A program made the position numbers and the translations under genes. This document shows positions 51,456 to 62,505 of a stretch of 64,000 bases of DNA, in pieces. This DNA is from Carposina sasakii (lineage: Eukaryota; Arthropoda; Insecta; Lepidoptera; Carposinidae), in NCBI GenBank assembly GCA_014607495.2, contig CP053175.1:6510001-6574000 (forward strand). The letters are read 5' to 3'. The notes beneath the pieces were generated by a model. It was not told where the DNA came from and searched no databases. It was given only the letters and a program-made list of their open reading frames with translations. Each line of letters starts with the position of its first letter. The stretch's first letter is position 1.

Positions 51456-54400
51456 TTACCTAGAACTCTGTCGAATAGACGCGTCATCGTCCGCAAAGCT
51501 CGCTCTATTCATTCTGTCGCACCTTTTCTGATGTTGCCTTATAAACGCGCTCAGCCTATTTAATAGAAACTGTTTATCGTGACCTTCGAGAACTAACTGG
51601 TTTTTCAACACCGACACCATATGCCTATTAGCCGCAGCCACCGCCCAGTAGTAGTATAAAAGAAACAGTAAAACCGCAAACGCCGGTATCGCAAACGCAG
51701 ACGTGCTCAAAAGGAATATAACATCTCTTACTATGAAGGGGAAGCCTTCAAAAGTCTCTATAGCGTACGCCCAAACGCTTGGGTAACCTCGAAACGGGCC
51801 ACAATTAACAGATGGCGTTATTTCGGCAATCGCGTACGCCACCGGTACTATCGATGCCACAAAACTTAGTAACAACACCGACATGTACATCGATTTGGAT
51901 TTAGACGCCCTGTGCACCACCGGAGACGGCGTACAATTGACTAGACAGGTAAACTTTTTGATATGAAACACTAGGAAGTAAAATATCGTGCCGATTATTG
52001 GCAGCAACGGACAGTAGAACGTGCCCATCCAAATTATACTTTGCGTGTAAACTATATCTAACACGTGTTTGGGAAGGTAGAAGTCTTGTTCGCCGATGAA
52101 TTTCATGCATTTACTCGAACTATGCCTGGCTATAAGCGCCCTTGGCAGATTTATTATGAATGTTGTGACAAATTGTACGGCGAAGTCTGTTATAATCAAT
52201 TTATACAACTGCTGGCCTACATACGATTCCCAACACTCTAATCTAGTTGAATCATCATTTGACACGGAACAAACTAAGACATTCTCATTTATATGAACAT
52301 ATATCTGCCTAAGTAACACTGCTAAAGACGATAGCCTAAGCAAGACGGTACGCAACAGTGTTATAAGTAAAACTCTAGGCGGTATGTAGTTTTCAAAGTG
52401 TATCAAATACCCGAAAAAGACCGGCACAATAACGTTTAAAACCACTATACATATAGACGGAAGGAATTCCAGCAGCGTATTCTGTAGTTGCGTAAACGAA
52501 TACGCGTCGTCTCTGTACATATTTAACGTTAGTTTTTCCGTTAGTGAACCGTTTATTTGCAAATTTGATTCTACAGGCTGATTCCTATCGCTACTCAATG
52601 TCGTCGCCGCATAATTATATACTACGTATATTAGAAGAGCAGACGCCCCTAATATAGCAAACACTAGTAAATTTATAAATATCCTGCGCAAATACAGCCA
52701 AATCTGGCTCTCTCTTGTCCGCATTTGCTTCTCCTCTTTAAACCTTTCCTCCTCGAGACATCCTTTGATCTCATTATGTAACGCCTTGTGCTTGATTTTA
52801 GCGGATTTCTCGTTGTGAATGCAAAAATCCCAACCGCCAAACACCAAATTGCAATACATATAAAACTGCCCTTCGTTCTCCACAAGTCTCTCTTTAAAAC
52901 CTTTAGCGGCGGTTTTAACTATAGACGCCAACGAAACAAGGGCCCAAGAAATCGGCACCAAAATATACGCCAGCGGCATATTATAAAACATTTGCGCGTC
53001 AAACAAATTGTTGATAAAATAACGGTATATTTGATTGCTGTATACACCGTAGAACAAAATCGTACGCTCCATAGCTCCCGTGCCTTGAATAACGTCTAAA
53101 ACAACGTTGGATTCCGTCAAGTTCCTATCTAGGTAGGCTTTAGAACAGCATACAGTCGAATTGGGCTCCAAAGCATCACAGACATAGTTATCTTCGACTA
53201 GAACAGTATTTGGTATGATAAGGAAGACGATGACGAAGATCGATATCGTCAGATTGAGGAAGAGAAGCCATCGAAGGAAGAGGAAGTAAGAGACGACTCC
53301 AGTGCCGAAATTCCCCTCGATCCGTCTCATGGCAGATTGCCAAAGTTCTAGTTTCCCTATTAACTCGGCGAAACGAATACTGAATCGATGCCATACTTTG
53401 CGACGCCTCCAGTGCAATTCTTCGAAGCCTTGCAAGCGTAGTTTTGTGGCATTCTGTATTATGGGAGAAAATTACTTAAATTTATGAAAAAAAAAATATT
53501 ATACATACAGACGAATTGAGAACCTCCTCCTTTTTTTGAAGTCGGTTAAAAATAACTTCACTAGAATACATTAGCTGCATCTCCTTCCACGTATGTCGTT
53601 AAGGTTAAGGAATTTAGGGGTCTTTTGAACTAGCCCTGATTACCTAATTTGCAATAGCAAAGCCGAAGCAAAGCGATAGCGAAAATTGTACAATATTCGC
53701 CTTGAGTTCCATTGAAATTCATTTTACGTAATACGAATTTGACAAGCAATCAGCGACTTTTGTACAATTTCCGCTATCGCTTTGCTTTTGCTAGTTAGGT
53801 AATAAGGGGGCCGTTTCGCTAAACGTGGTTATGTAAACTGCTTCGTGATTTTACAGTTCTGGCTGCCCAAATTGCGAAAACACTGCCTATAAATATAATA
53901 ACACGTAGGAAATGACATATACCTACGCAAGCTAACACGAATGTATTTTTTGTTTTGTTTAGTTTATCCCGAAGGAAAGGCAAGGGTAACTAAGCCCATA
54001 TTGCCATTGTCTTTAGTAAATGATTTCTGAATTTATGATAGATGATATTGATGAATGGAAACGTCGGGAAAATCCTCAAGAATGCGTGTAAAATTAGTAA
54101 AGATCAAAAAGAATTGCAGAAACAACTTACATGCATGAAACAACTTACTTAGAGCCCATGAGAGCGATCGTATGTCCGCAGCTAAAGTTTGCTACTTAGA
54201 CTGTACCGTGCATATAAAACCATGCAAAAGCACTAGATTCACATCACAAGTGAACAAAATGTAATTTATCTACCAGAAAACATCACTTTACGGACACATG
54301 CAAGCCATTTACAAATAAATTTCGATTTTCACAAGAAAATTACACCCGCTCCCTTCCAGCTTTTCCCGCCAAATCCCGAATGTATTAAAGGTTAGTATTT

Positions 54401-57400
54401 AGATACCTATTTTTAGATAGGCTGAAAAAAAACTGTTAAAAAGTTATAAATGTTCCTCGCCTCTGTACATTACCTTTGTTTATATTAATTCTACATTTTT
54501 TTTGTGCAAAATAAAGTAAAATAATTACCTGTAATCTCTCTTTGAGTTCTCTCTTCTGGTTCATGGGTACCGGCATGGCTTTAATTAGCATTATCTCGTC
54601 CCACGTGCGCTCCTCGTTCGATAAGTTTTCTGGCAATACAAACAAAATCAACATTAATCTATACCAGTGGTTCCCAAAGTGGTCCAGGGGGTCTTGGGGG
54701 TCTACGTTGGTGTGAAAAAATTGGGGTTCACAATTAATTTGTATGTGATGTAGGCCTGTAGGGGGTCCACCAGAACCAGTAAACTTTTGAAAGGGGTCTA
54801 TGAGAAATAAAAGTTTGGGAACCCCTGATCTATCTAAACTAATATATTAATAAGCTGAAGAGTTTGTTTGTTTGAACGCGCTAATCTCAGGAACTACTGG
54901 TCCGATTTGAAAAATTATTTCTGTGTTGGATAGCCCATTTATCGAGGAAGGCTATATAGCAACCCGCCCCGGCTTCGCACAGGTGTAATGCCTCTTCGCA
55001 CGGACGAAGTCGTGGGCGGTCGCTAGTTGTACATACAAGGTATTTTTTGATCGTCAACGTTTACGAATACAACGCATTCTCCTCGTCATCACGATCATTT
55101 TTCTCCATGGAAGCATACCTGGAAAGTGTCTCGTCTCCTAGACATGAAGGTCCAAAGTTGAGTTATCGCGTTACTTTTTTTTTTGCAGAAATTTATTTAT
55201 TGTTTTAGGAGAACTACAAGCAAAGATTTGCGTACGGTTCAAATAAATAAATAACAAATATGACTTAAAACTATGCTAATAATAATATAATATATAATAA
55301 TAATAAGTCCCCACACACATAGTAATGTATTAATTAGCATGTAGACGCGTATAACAAACATTTTTTACGAATATACTTAAAAATCTCTGATCAAATAACC
55401 AATGCAAACACTAGAGACCATACATTCATACAATAAAAAGATAATTTTAAAAAATCTTAGCAATTTTTTTGGCATAAACTTTATTTCATGTATAGAGTAC
55501 CTACGTAGTTGCAACGAAAACACATCCTGTATTATATAGTCACGCCCCCTATCCCGGGAGATTTTGCACATTATAGAAAGAAAGAAAGAAATTATTTATT
55601 CAGCATTCAAAAATGTTTCACAATACAGCCAAACAGAAAAACATAATTACGCTAAAATGGACCCAGCTCAGCATACAGCTGCAGACCAAAACAGATGGCC
55701 TGCAGCGCTGGCTTTCAGCTGGACCCGTATATTAGTGTTCCAGAAAACACTATAAATATAAATCAAATTTTCAATATGGTAACTACATAAATGCACAAGC
55801 TATTTATACAATTAACCTGCTGGTTAAGTTAAGTTATACACCCACTTTACACGAGTAAGCCTATTAAGTTAAGTCCCACGTGGTATTAGGCGCCATTCAT
55901 TTATTACGTAAGACGATTTAAGGGGGGGGGGTTCGACCATGGCTTATTTTGGATCGGCTTATTCTTGTTTTTTCTTATAATAGGAAGAGAGGGGGTTAAA
56001 TACTATTGAAGTTAGTCTTACGTAATAAATTAATGGCGCCTAAGGGGTGAGCCTACCGTCGCTTTTCGGGCACAAATACAACAAACTAGCGAGCGACCGG
56101 TAACGAATCCAATAGGAAATGTTTCCGTGCAATTCTAAATAGGTATTATAAGCTATTTAGCGTCAGAGCCTCGTCCGTTAAATAGTAGGGTGCACTACAG
56201 GCAGGTGAGGTTGACTTTGGGTCCTAATGTATTATTTTCATGTTTGGTGTAACAACATAATCCATTTTCAGAAATAGAATAAAATAAATAATTAAGGTAG
56301 CTCCAATACAACAAACGTGGTTTGTTGCACTTAATCGATTTTTCATACTTTTGACAGTCATGTCAAGTAAACTCTATCTATTGGGGCAATAAAGTCTCAT
56401 TTATTATTTTATTTATTAATATATTATAATTAATAACTAGATAAACTAAGTGTATGTACTTTGCATGTAAAAAATAGACTTAAGAATTAGAATAGACACT
56501 CGTTCTCGAGCCAGTACTGAATGAATTAGGGCTGATAGAAGTGGTTTTGCTATCCCTTTTTACATAGCAAGGAGAACAACAACACTTGCCTTGTATAGTT
56601 ATTACTTAGCTCTGTGGATTTGACGATTAAAAGTGAGACATCTCGCTCTCACCAAATTCATCATACCGGTGCTGGTATGATTTAATCTGGATTTTTTGTC
56701 ACATTGTCCAACTAACATTAGTTTTTACTGGTAGATAATGGTATAATCAATAATAGCATTCAATTTTCACTCTTGAATGACATCTGGGGCATACGAGTAT
56801 ACTGTAATTTTTGACCCATTGGTTTCAAGTTTTTACTAGTCAATAATGACGTGCCAATTAATACTCTTGAATGTAAGCATATTAGTGTAATTAGGCCTTA
56901 AGATATAGTTATTTTTTATGTTTACAGTTAGTGATTAAATTAGTATACCTACCGGAGAGATCCGGCAACATAGACAGATGTACGTCTCGACTCTGTGTCG
57001 TGCGAGCGAAAGTAGACTGACGACGGTCATTCTGAGAACGGACGCGCTTCACCGTAGTTGCTGTTTAACAAATTAAAATATATATTAATTAATTAATAAC
57101 ACATACAGACACATCGGTGGAGGCCGGACTCTCAGCTAGGGGACACAGGAATAGTCACTGCCCACACTAAGATCCCTAAGGTCTTGTGTTGTGGGTACTA
57201 AGCAATATATATACAGGGTGTTTTTTTGTGGCCACCTTTAACGAAGGGTACGTACTCTATAACATGAAATAAAGTAAGTTTATGCCAAAAAAAATGCTGG
57301 GTTTATTTTTTTTTTTTTTATATTATAAAATTCCTTGGTCGTGCGACATTTAAGTAGTGTACTAGTGTTTATTATGTTGATGTTTTTTTATAGACAGCAT

Positions 57401-60400
57401 ATTAATATTTTTCGTGAATACAACATCCTGGCTATGCACGTCTATGTGCATTTCATGCCAGAAAAACTCAGTTACTCACCTTTGGACCCTTAATTATTTT
57501 GGAAACCAGACACTTACAGGTATGCTTAAATGTCGCGAGATATAAATGATCGTGATTTGATGACGAGATTAACAGTAGTTTTAGTGAAACGTTTGAGCGA
57601 CCAATAAATCAGCTTGTTTTTACAGGGTTTTTCTGCATAAGATGCAACATATGTACGCGTCGTGCGAGCAGGATTTCTTTCACCGTTGTTGCTGTTTAAC
57701 AAATAATTAATATCTGTCTATAAAAAAAACTAACATAAACAGCTAGGTGACACTATAGGAATAGTCACGCACGATCCCTAAGGTCTTGTGTTTGGGTAAA
57801 AAAAAAATTCAAAAAAAAAAAAAAAATTCCCAGCATTTTTTTTTTGGCATTTATTATTTATTTCATGTATAGAGTACGTACCCTTCGTTAAAGGTGGCCA
57901 CAAAAAAACACCCTGTATATATAAATAAAAAGTATAGAAATATCCATGACTCGGAAACTAACTTTGATATTTTATCATATCTGCGGCGACCTATGGCGTC
58001 GCAGGCAGCGTCAATACTAACTGCACCAATCGGCGGTCGAATTGATTGAACTTACGACGTATGATGTTCAGGCGAACGAAGTCACGGGTCGCTTGGTTCA
58101 TCTATAAGTACCTATCGATGTGTACGAGTATATACTCACTGTTCCTGGCCTGTTTGGAAGGTAGTAGTGTGGCCAGTTTGGCTGCATCAGCTCGCTGGAG
58201 GTTCTCGAAGAGTTCCTGTTCTCCGCCAGGATACAGCTCCTACAATATTAATTATATAAATATATGTGGAATTATATAAATATATGGCCGCGTGGTGCCG
58301 GCAGAGTAGAATTCGTACCGCCCATACTTCGTATGTCTGCCCGCGGGTATCGTACGAGGCGATTAAGGGTTTCCGGGAGGTGGGCAGCAGCGCCTCCCGT
58401 GTTGACAACATAGTCCAAAATACAAACTGCCAAATACCCCCCCATGGCAGTCTTGTGACGTGCCCTGAGAGAGGCCTACGTCCAGCAGTGGACTGCAATA
58501 GGCTGATGACGATGATGTGGAAAAAGCATTGATATCTCGGCGTCGGTTGCATGCAGGCCGCTTCCGACCGGTCGGAATGGAGGTTGTTGGGGGAGGCCTA
58601 TGTTCAGCAGTGGACTTCAAGGCTGAGAGAGAATGATGATGATGATGAAGCATTGATATCTAGGGTGACATGCTTGGATAATGAAAATACATACATAGGT
58701 ACATCTACATAAAGCTGTGGTAGGTATAAATGGGAATGAGATCCTTAGCCACGTTTAGTATAGCAAGGTCAGAAGTAAAAGATCAATGATCAGTGCATGG
58801 AGAAGGTATAAAAGAGGAGGTGGGACTATGAACTGAGTCATGTGGCAATCGTGAGGCCATGACGTCATCATAAAGGAGGAGCTTCAGGGCCAGTGTGTGT
58901 AACGCAGTAGCTGTAACCACACGCTTATTCAAGTAGTTTGGCTAGTCACTGCAAAGTGATTTCTATGTAATTGGGTAGGGTTACAGTGTTAGGATGCTCC
59001 CCTCGTCCCATACTTCATCCCCGCTCAGCGGCACACTATTTTTGTATAAAAATAGAGCCGCTGCTCCTCTTTTATTTCTTCTCCGTGGATCAGTGTCAAT
59101 TTGCTATAACCTAAGATGCCTGAGGTCGTGGGTACTAAGCAGCGGTATAGAAATACACAGATATAGAAACATCAATGACTCGGAAACCAATATTGACACT
59201 CACTTATCATATCAATGTTTGCTACCGGGATTCGAACCCAGCACCCATAGCATGGCGTCCGCGACTCGCGGATATCGTGCATTTTATGGCGCCTAAATGT
59301 TTAAATTCGCGACAAAATGACATTTCTCACTTCAAACTGACATTCAAACCCGCGTCGCTCCGCGCGCGATATATAACTCGCAATTGCGAGCATGCCGTTT
59401 AAATTCACGCGGGTTCTTATCGCAAATTTTGACGATTTGTGTGACTGTTATATCAATTCAATTACCGATCCAGTGTTGAAAGTAATAAAATTTAGTTTAC
59501 TTTCGTAATGGTAACGTCACTTTCCGCGAGTTGTCCGAAAGACGCGTCGCGCGCGGGTCTCGAGTGGCGCTCTTTGCCATGCTCGCATTTGGTGACTGGA
59601 AACACGCGCGCGGGTGATAAAAAACACGCGTCGCGTTTTTGCCATGCTACGGGTGCAGGACCTATGTCGTGGCGGCAGTCACTACCCACTATACCAATCG
59701 GTTGTCATGTGTTACTTAGCTACCTACGATGGACTATACGTAACACCATATAAAATATTGTAAAATACATGCTGTACAAAAATTTGTATATACGAAACTT
59801 TTACACCCTATCCCGTAGAAAACCTGCTATGATTTCGCAGGACTATTTCTCAGTGAAATGTGTGATGTATCAATTTTTTATACATTGAAAGCGGGCAAAC
59901 ATTAGATTTGTTATCGTCCGATAAAACAGTTCTATATCTATCAATAACGTGTAATTAATCCGACATGGGCGGCCATTTGCACTTTGTACGCGCCTTTCAC
60001 ACCCTGAGTCCTGCGCTGCGGCTTCACTAGAATAGTCACTGATCTTACCAGCGACAACTAGTCCTGTAATCACTGTCTGATTCTTATTGGAAAATTATAA
60101 CAAGTCAAGCCAGCTGTGGACCTTTTATATCCCCGTCGTTACTCATCATCATCATCAGCCTATTGCAGTCCACTGCTGGACGTAGGCCTCCCCCAGGGCA
60201 CGCCACAAGATTGCCATGGGGGGCATTTGCCCACAGTCACCACGCTGGGCAGGCGGGGTGGTGACCGCAGTTTGTATTTTTGGACTATGTTGGTTACTGG
60301 TGACAACACAAACGTGACTGTAAGGGTCGGTTCATATCTGACGGAACATGCGTCGCTTATTATCGGTCGCGTAACAGACAAAATGTATAGAAAAACACTC

Positions 60401-60914
60401 GACCGTTCCCTCGACCGATGATACGTTAGTGCGTCGAGCGTACAGCGTCTATTGTTAACTGATACGCCTGACGCAGCATCCGGCAGATATGAACAGACCC
60501 TAAACGTGGCTGCCTTATTTTGTATCCAATGTGTGGCCATTCATTCTAAATTGGACCTAGATGATTACATTTTTAATTGTCATGCCATGCTAACGGCAAA
60601 ATAGGCAGAACTATAAAAACATGTAACTAGCCAATATAATAATAAAATTCTTTATTGTACATTTAACAGCTTGGACATTGGCGAACGTAATGCTATGCAG
60701 CATTCTCAACCAGTTTACTACTATATCTGGCGAGAATGTTATATTGCTTGCGCTGACATGATAAATAAAGGGATAAGGGCAGGAGGATGACGATGATTTC
60801 ATGCATGTATGTATCTGTGTTGGATCTTACCTGGTAGAATTCCCCTCCAGCCTCCTCCCATCCCTCTTGTTTCTTGGACGAGCGCGCCTTGTTCTTGGAG
60901 TTACTTCCCGACAT
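51456..60914 (-). CDS. Tmc: Transmembrane channel-like (TMC) protein
   Basis: A multi-pass membrane protein of the TMC family, whose members include the hair-cell mechanotransduction channels; this one looks closer to the TMC5/6/7 group, which I hold loosely. Minus-strand coding exons are 60831-60914, 58140-58239, 56953-57060, 54529-54629 and 51456-53453. All are GT-AG with matching phases, giving 796 residues. The family signature is CWESYVGQ at 538-545. The last exon holds nearly all membrane segments (for example YFLFLRWLLFLNLTISIFVIVF). The soluble N-terminus is charged. The frame is open a little upstream of the ATG behind a possible acceptor, so a further 5' exon is possible. Its 3' end faces Arl13b. 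Confidence 0.9.
53633..53811. mobile_element. MITE, second copy of the 50,254 family
   Basis: It has GCCCTGATTACCTAATTTGC at the left and inverted GCCCCCTTATTACCTAACTA at the right. It sits in the last TMC intron. Confidence 0.8.
53947..54369 (+). mobile_element. Unclassified repeat of about 420 bp in a TMC intron
   Basis: It is a close copy of 27,425-27,815, with a small extra duplication (CAACTTACATGCATGAAACA) near 54,122. Confidence 0.7.
54665..54827. mobile_element. hAT-type MITE in a TMC intron
   Basis: The ends CAGTGGTTCCCAAAG and GGGAACCCCTG are flanked by ATCTATAC and ATCTATCT (6 of 8 match). It is the same family as 33,671-33,866. Confidence 0.75.
54836..56952. other. TMC intron with retroelement pieces
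   Basis: Mariner-like fragment at 55,455-55,540; a retroelement at about 55,835-56,220 (TAAGTCCCACGTGGTA ... AAGGGGTGAGCC) split by a short element at 55,886-56,043. No further coding is seen. Confidence 0.5.
55886..56043. mobile_element. Short MITE nested in a retroelement
   Basis: TTAGGCGCCATTCATTTATT and the inverted right end TTAGGCGCCATTAATTTATT match over 29 bases with one mismatch. The host unit is cleanly split. The target duplication is unclear. Confidence 0.7.
57130..58040 (-). mobile_element. SINE A split by a mariner-like element
   Basis: Reversed SINE A body (AAGGTCTTGTGTTGTGGGTA) stops at 57,213 and resumes at 57,916 (TATATAAATAAAAAGTATAG ... CACCAATCGGCGG). The insert is listed separately. 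Confidence 0.75.
57214..57915. mobile_element. Mariner-like non-autonomous element (702 bp)
   Basis: CAGGGTGTTTTTTTGTGGCC at the left is inverted at the right (GTGGCCACAAAAAAACACC), with about 90 bases of matching arms containing AACGAAGGGTACGTACTCTA. TA flanks both sides. No transposase frame is seen inside. Confidence 0.75.
58287..58650 (+). mobile_element. Retroelement unit of about 260 bp plus a second tail
   Basis: GGCCGCGTGGTGCCGGCAGA to GGACTGCAATAGGCTGATG (58,287-58,520), then a second LINE tail GGGGGAGGCCTATGTTCAGC with GATGATGATG (58,588-58,648). Confidence 0.75.
58796..59087. mobile_element. MITE with CATGGAGAAG ends and 8 bp duplication
   Basis: Left end CATGGAGAAGGTATAAAAGA, right end inverted CACGGAGAAGAAATAAAAGA, flanked by GATCAGTG on both sides. 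Confidence 0.8.
59100..59715 (-). mobile_element. SINE A split by a 414 bp MITE
   Basis: Reversed SINE A reads GGGATTCGAACCCAG, breaks at 59,241 and resumes with CAGGACCTATGTCGTGGC at 59,656. The head ends CCAATCGGTTGTC. Confidence 0.75.
59242..59655. mobile_element. MITE with 3 bp (CAG) duplication
   Basis: Ends CACCCATAGCATGGC and (inverted) CACCCGTAGCATGGC, flanked by CAG on both sides. The inside is rich in CGCG. A 3 bp duplication with CAC ends recalls CACTA/EnSpm-type elements, but the class is not settled. Confidence 0.7.
59716..60830. other. First TMC intron, left part
   Basis: It contains a reversed 260 bp retroelement fragment (60,134-60,295) and the PIF-like MITE at 60,324. The remainder is unclassified. 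Confidence 0.4.
60324..60500. mobile_element. PIF/Harbinger-like MITE (177 bp)
   Basis: Left GGGTCGGTTCATATCTGACG, right inverted GGGTCTGTTCATATCTGCCG, flanked by TAA on both sides. Confidence 0.75.
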
Positions 60915-61329
60915 GATCAGGTACTCATTGTGTCTGCCGACAAATATAGGAACCTAATTATTTTATCGTATAAAAAGGTCAACAATGCTAACAAGCAAAT
61001 GAAACACATGTTTATCACATGTTTTCTATATACCATACCAACTTTTGAAATATGTAGGTCCCGGGCATACATGGTGCCACTTCTGACCAATTTTGAGAGT
61101 ATAGTTGAGATGTACAAGTTCGGTGTAGTGACAGGTGGTCAGCCCATCGTCTACAAAACACCAAAACCCTCTTGTCCCTCTACTGACTTGTACAGTATGC
61201 CCGGGAAGAGAAGCAGCTGTAGTCTTATATGTTTTTTTTTTACTCCCAGAGAAGCATAGAAGTTCATGTGGTTCTATCGGCCCTTGGTGCTCTGCCTACC
61301 CCGTAAGGGATAAAGGCGTGATGTATATG

Positions 61330-62435
61330 TAGGGTAACCAGGCGTCCGGATAAAGCCGGACAGAGTCAGGCGTTTTTGAGTGCGTGTCCGGCCAAAATGG
61401 ACCATGTCCGGCCTGTCCGGCTTTTGGTAGGCTTTTCACCAAGGGGTTAAGGACTTAGGGCCGCTTAGGCAATATAATACTAGCGACAGAAACTTATCGA
61501 AACATTTCCATCAACGGCGCTTAGACTTGATCACGTCATATAGTGAACGCATTAAGTTAAGGTTTCCTTTAGGAGGAAATATTTCCATAACTTTGCGAAC
61601 TTGGTTCTCGCTCATCACAATGTCTAAGCCCCCTGGTTTCTAGTAACTCTAAAAAGTCTAAAACTACAGCAGTGTTCAGATTTTTTGTAAAGAAGAATAT
61701 TACTTTAATTACAAAATTTTGGGCTCGCGCTGCCGTTAAATGTGATTCAATTCAACTATGCGATATGGCCTCTCGTTTACAAGTTACACGAAGATTTTGC
61801 GAATGTTATTAAATTAAATTTATGATGATAAATATTTAGATGTCTACGTGATTGTAACCCATCTCATCTCAAGTAGCATGACCTGTGATCCGCGATATGA
61901 TAACTCGATTTATCGACATTTAGCCGTCCAATTACGATAAATATTGCCGCCATGTTGAATTTTGTATAGAGACGATACGATATCCTATGATACGATATCC
62001 ACGATGCGTGGTCATGCTAGGGGGGCATGCGTTAGTAATGCTTACAAATTCTCGGTAAAGTTTGAATTTTCATGAAATAATAGGCAACTTACGTGAATTA
62101 CGTGCCAAATATGAGAAAAATTTCGCGCTCGCTCCGCTCGCGCATCTATGCCACTTCGCATCGCATGCAATTCGATTAGCTTAGATTTACATTTCGCAAA
62201 AGAAGAAGTGCCGAGGGTGATCGACAGTCTCTCGGTCTGGCCAATAGTTATCATTCTTCGATTGTTAGCGCACGTTGCGCTGTCAGTTTTCGTATTCAGC
62301 GACAATCATTTTCATACCTATTAATACTGAGACACAAAATCCTAAATACTGTAGGGTGTCTGGCTTTTTTACCCAAATGTCCGGCCAAACGGGCTGGTCT
62401 GTCCAGCTTTTTGGTTTTTCGACCTGGCAATCCTA
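61330..62435. mobile_element. hAT-like non-autonomous element (1.1 kb)
   Basis: The ends TAGGGTAACC and (inverted) TAGGATTGCC are followed by GTCCGGCC-rich subterminal repeats on both sides. Flanks TGTATATG and TGTATTTT match at 6 of 8. No transposase frame is seen. A solo LINE-type tail (61,263-61,332) abuts the left end. Confidence 0.65.
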
Positions 62436-62449
62436 TGTATTTTATAAAA

Positions 62450-62505
62450 TTATTAATAAAGAAATGGAAAAAATTCCTCACCCGAGTGGGAATCGAACCC
62501 AATAT
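62450..62505 (-). mobile_element. SINE B head fragment
   Basis: CACCCGAGTGGGAATCGAAC is the reverse of the family-B tRNA-like 3' half. Confidence 0.6.

Noticed and set aside
58187..58653. Several frames of 90-120 codons on both strands
   Set aside because: They cover the 260 bp retroelement and LINE tail; the same peptides appear at 21.6 kb.
59492..59753. GC-rich frames on both strands
   Set aside because: They are contained in the 414 bp MITE and its host SINE.
60114..60540. Overlapping frames on both strands at 60.1-60.5 kb
   Set aside because: They run through a reversed retroelement fragment and a PIF-like MITE; no domain is visible.
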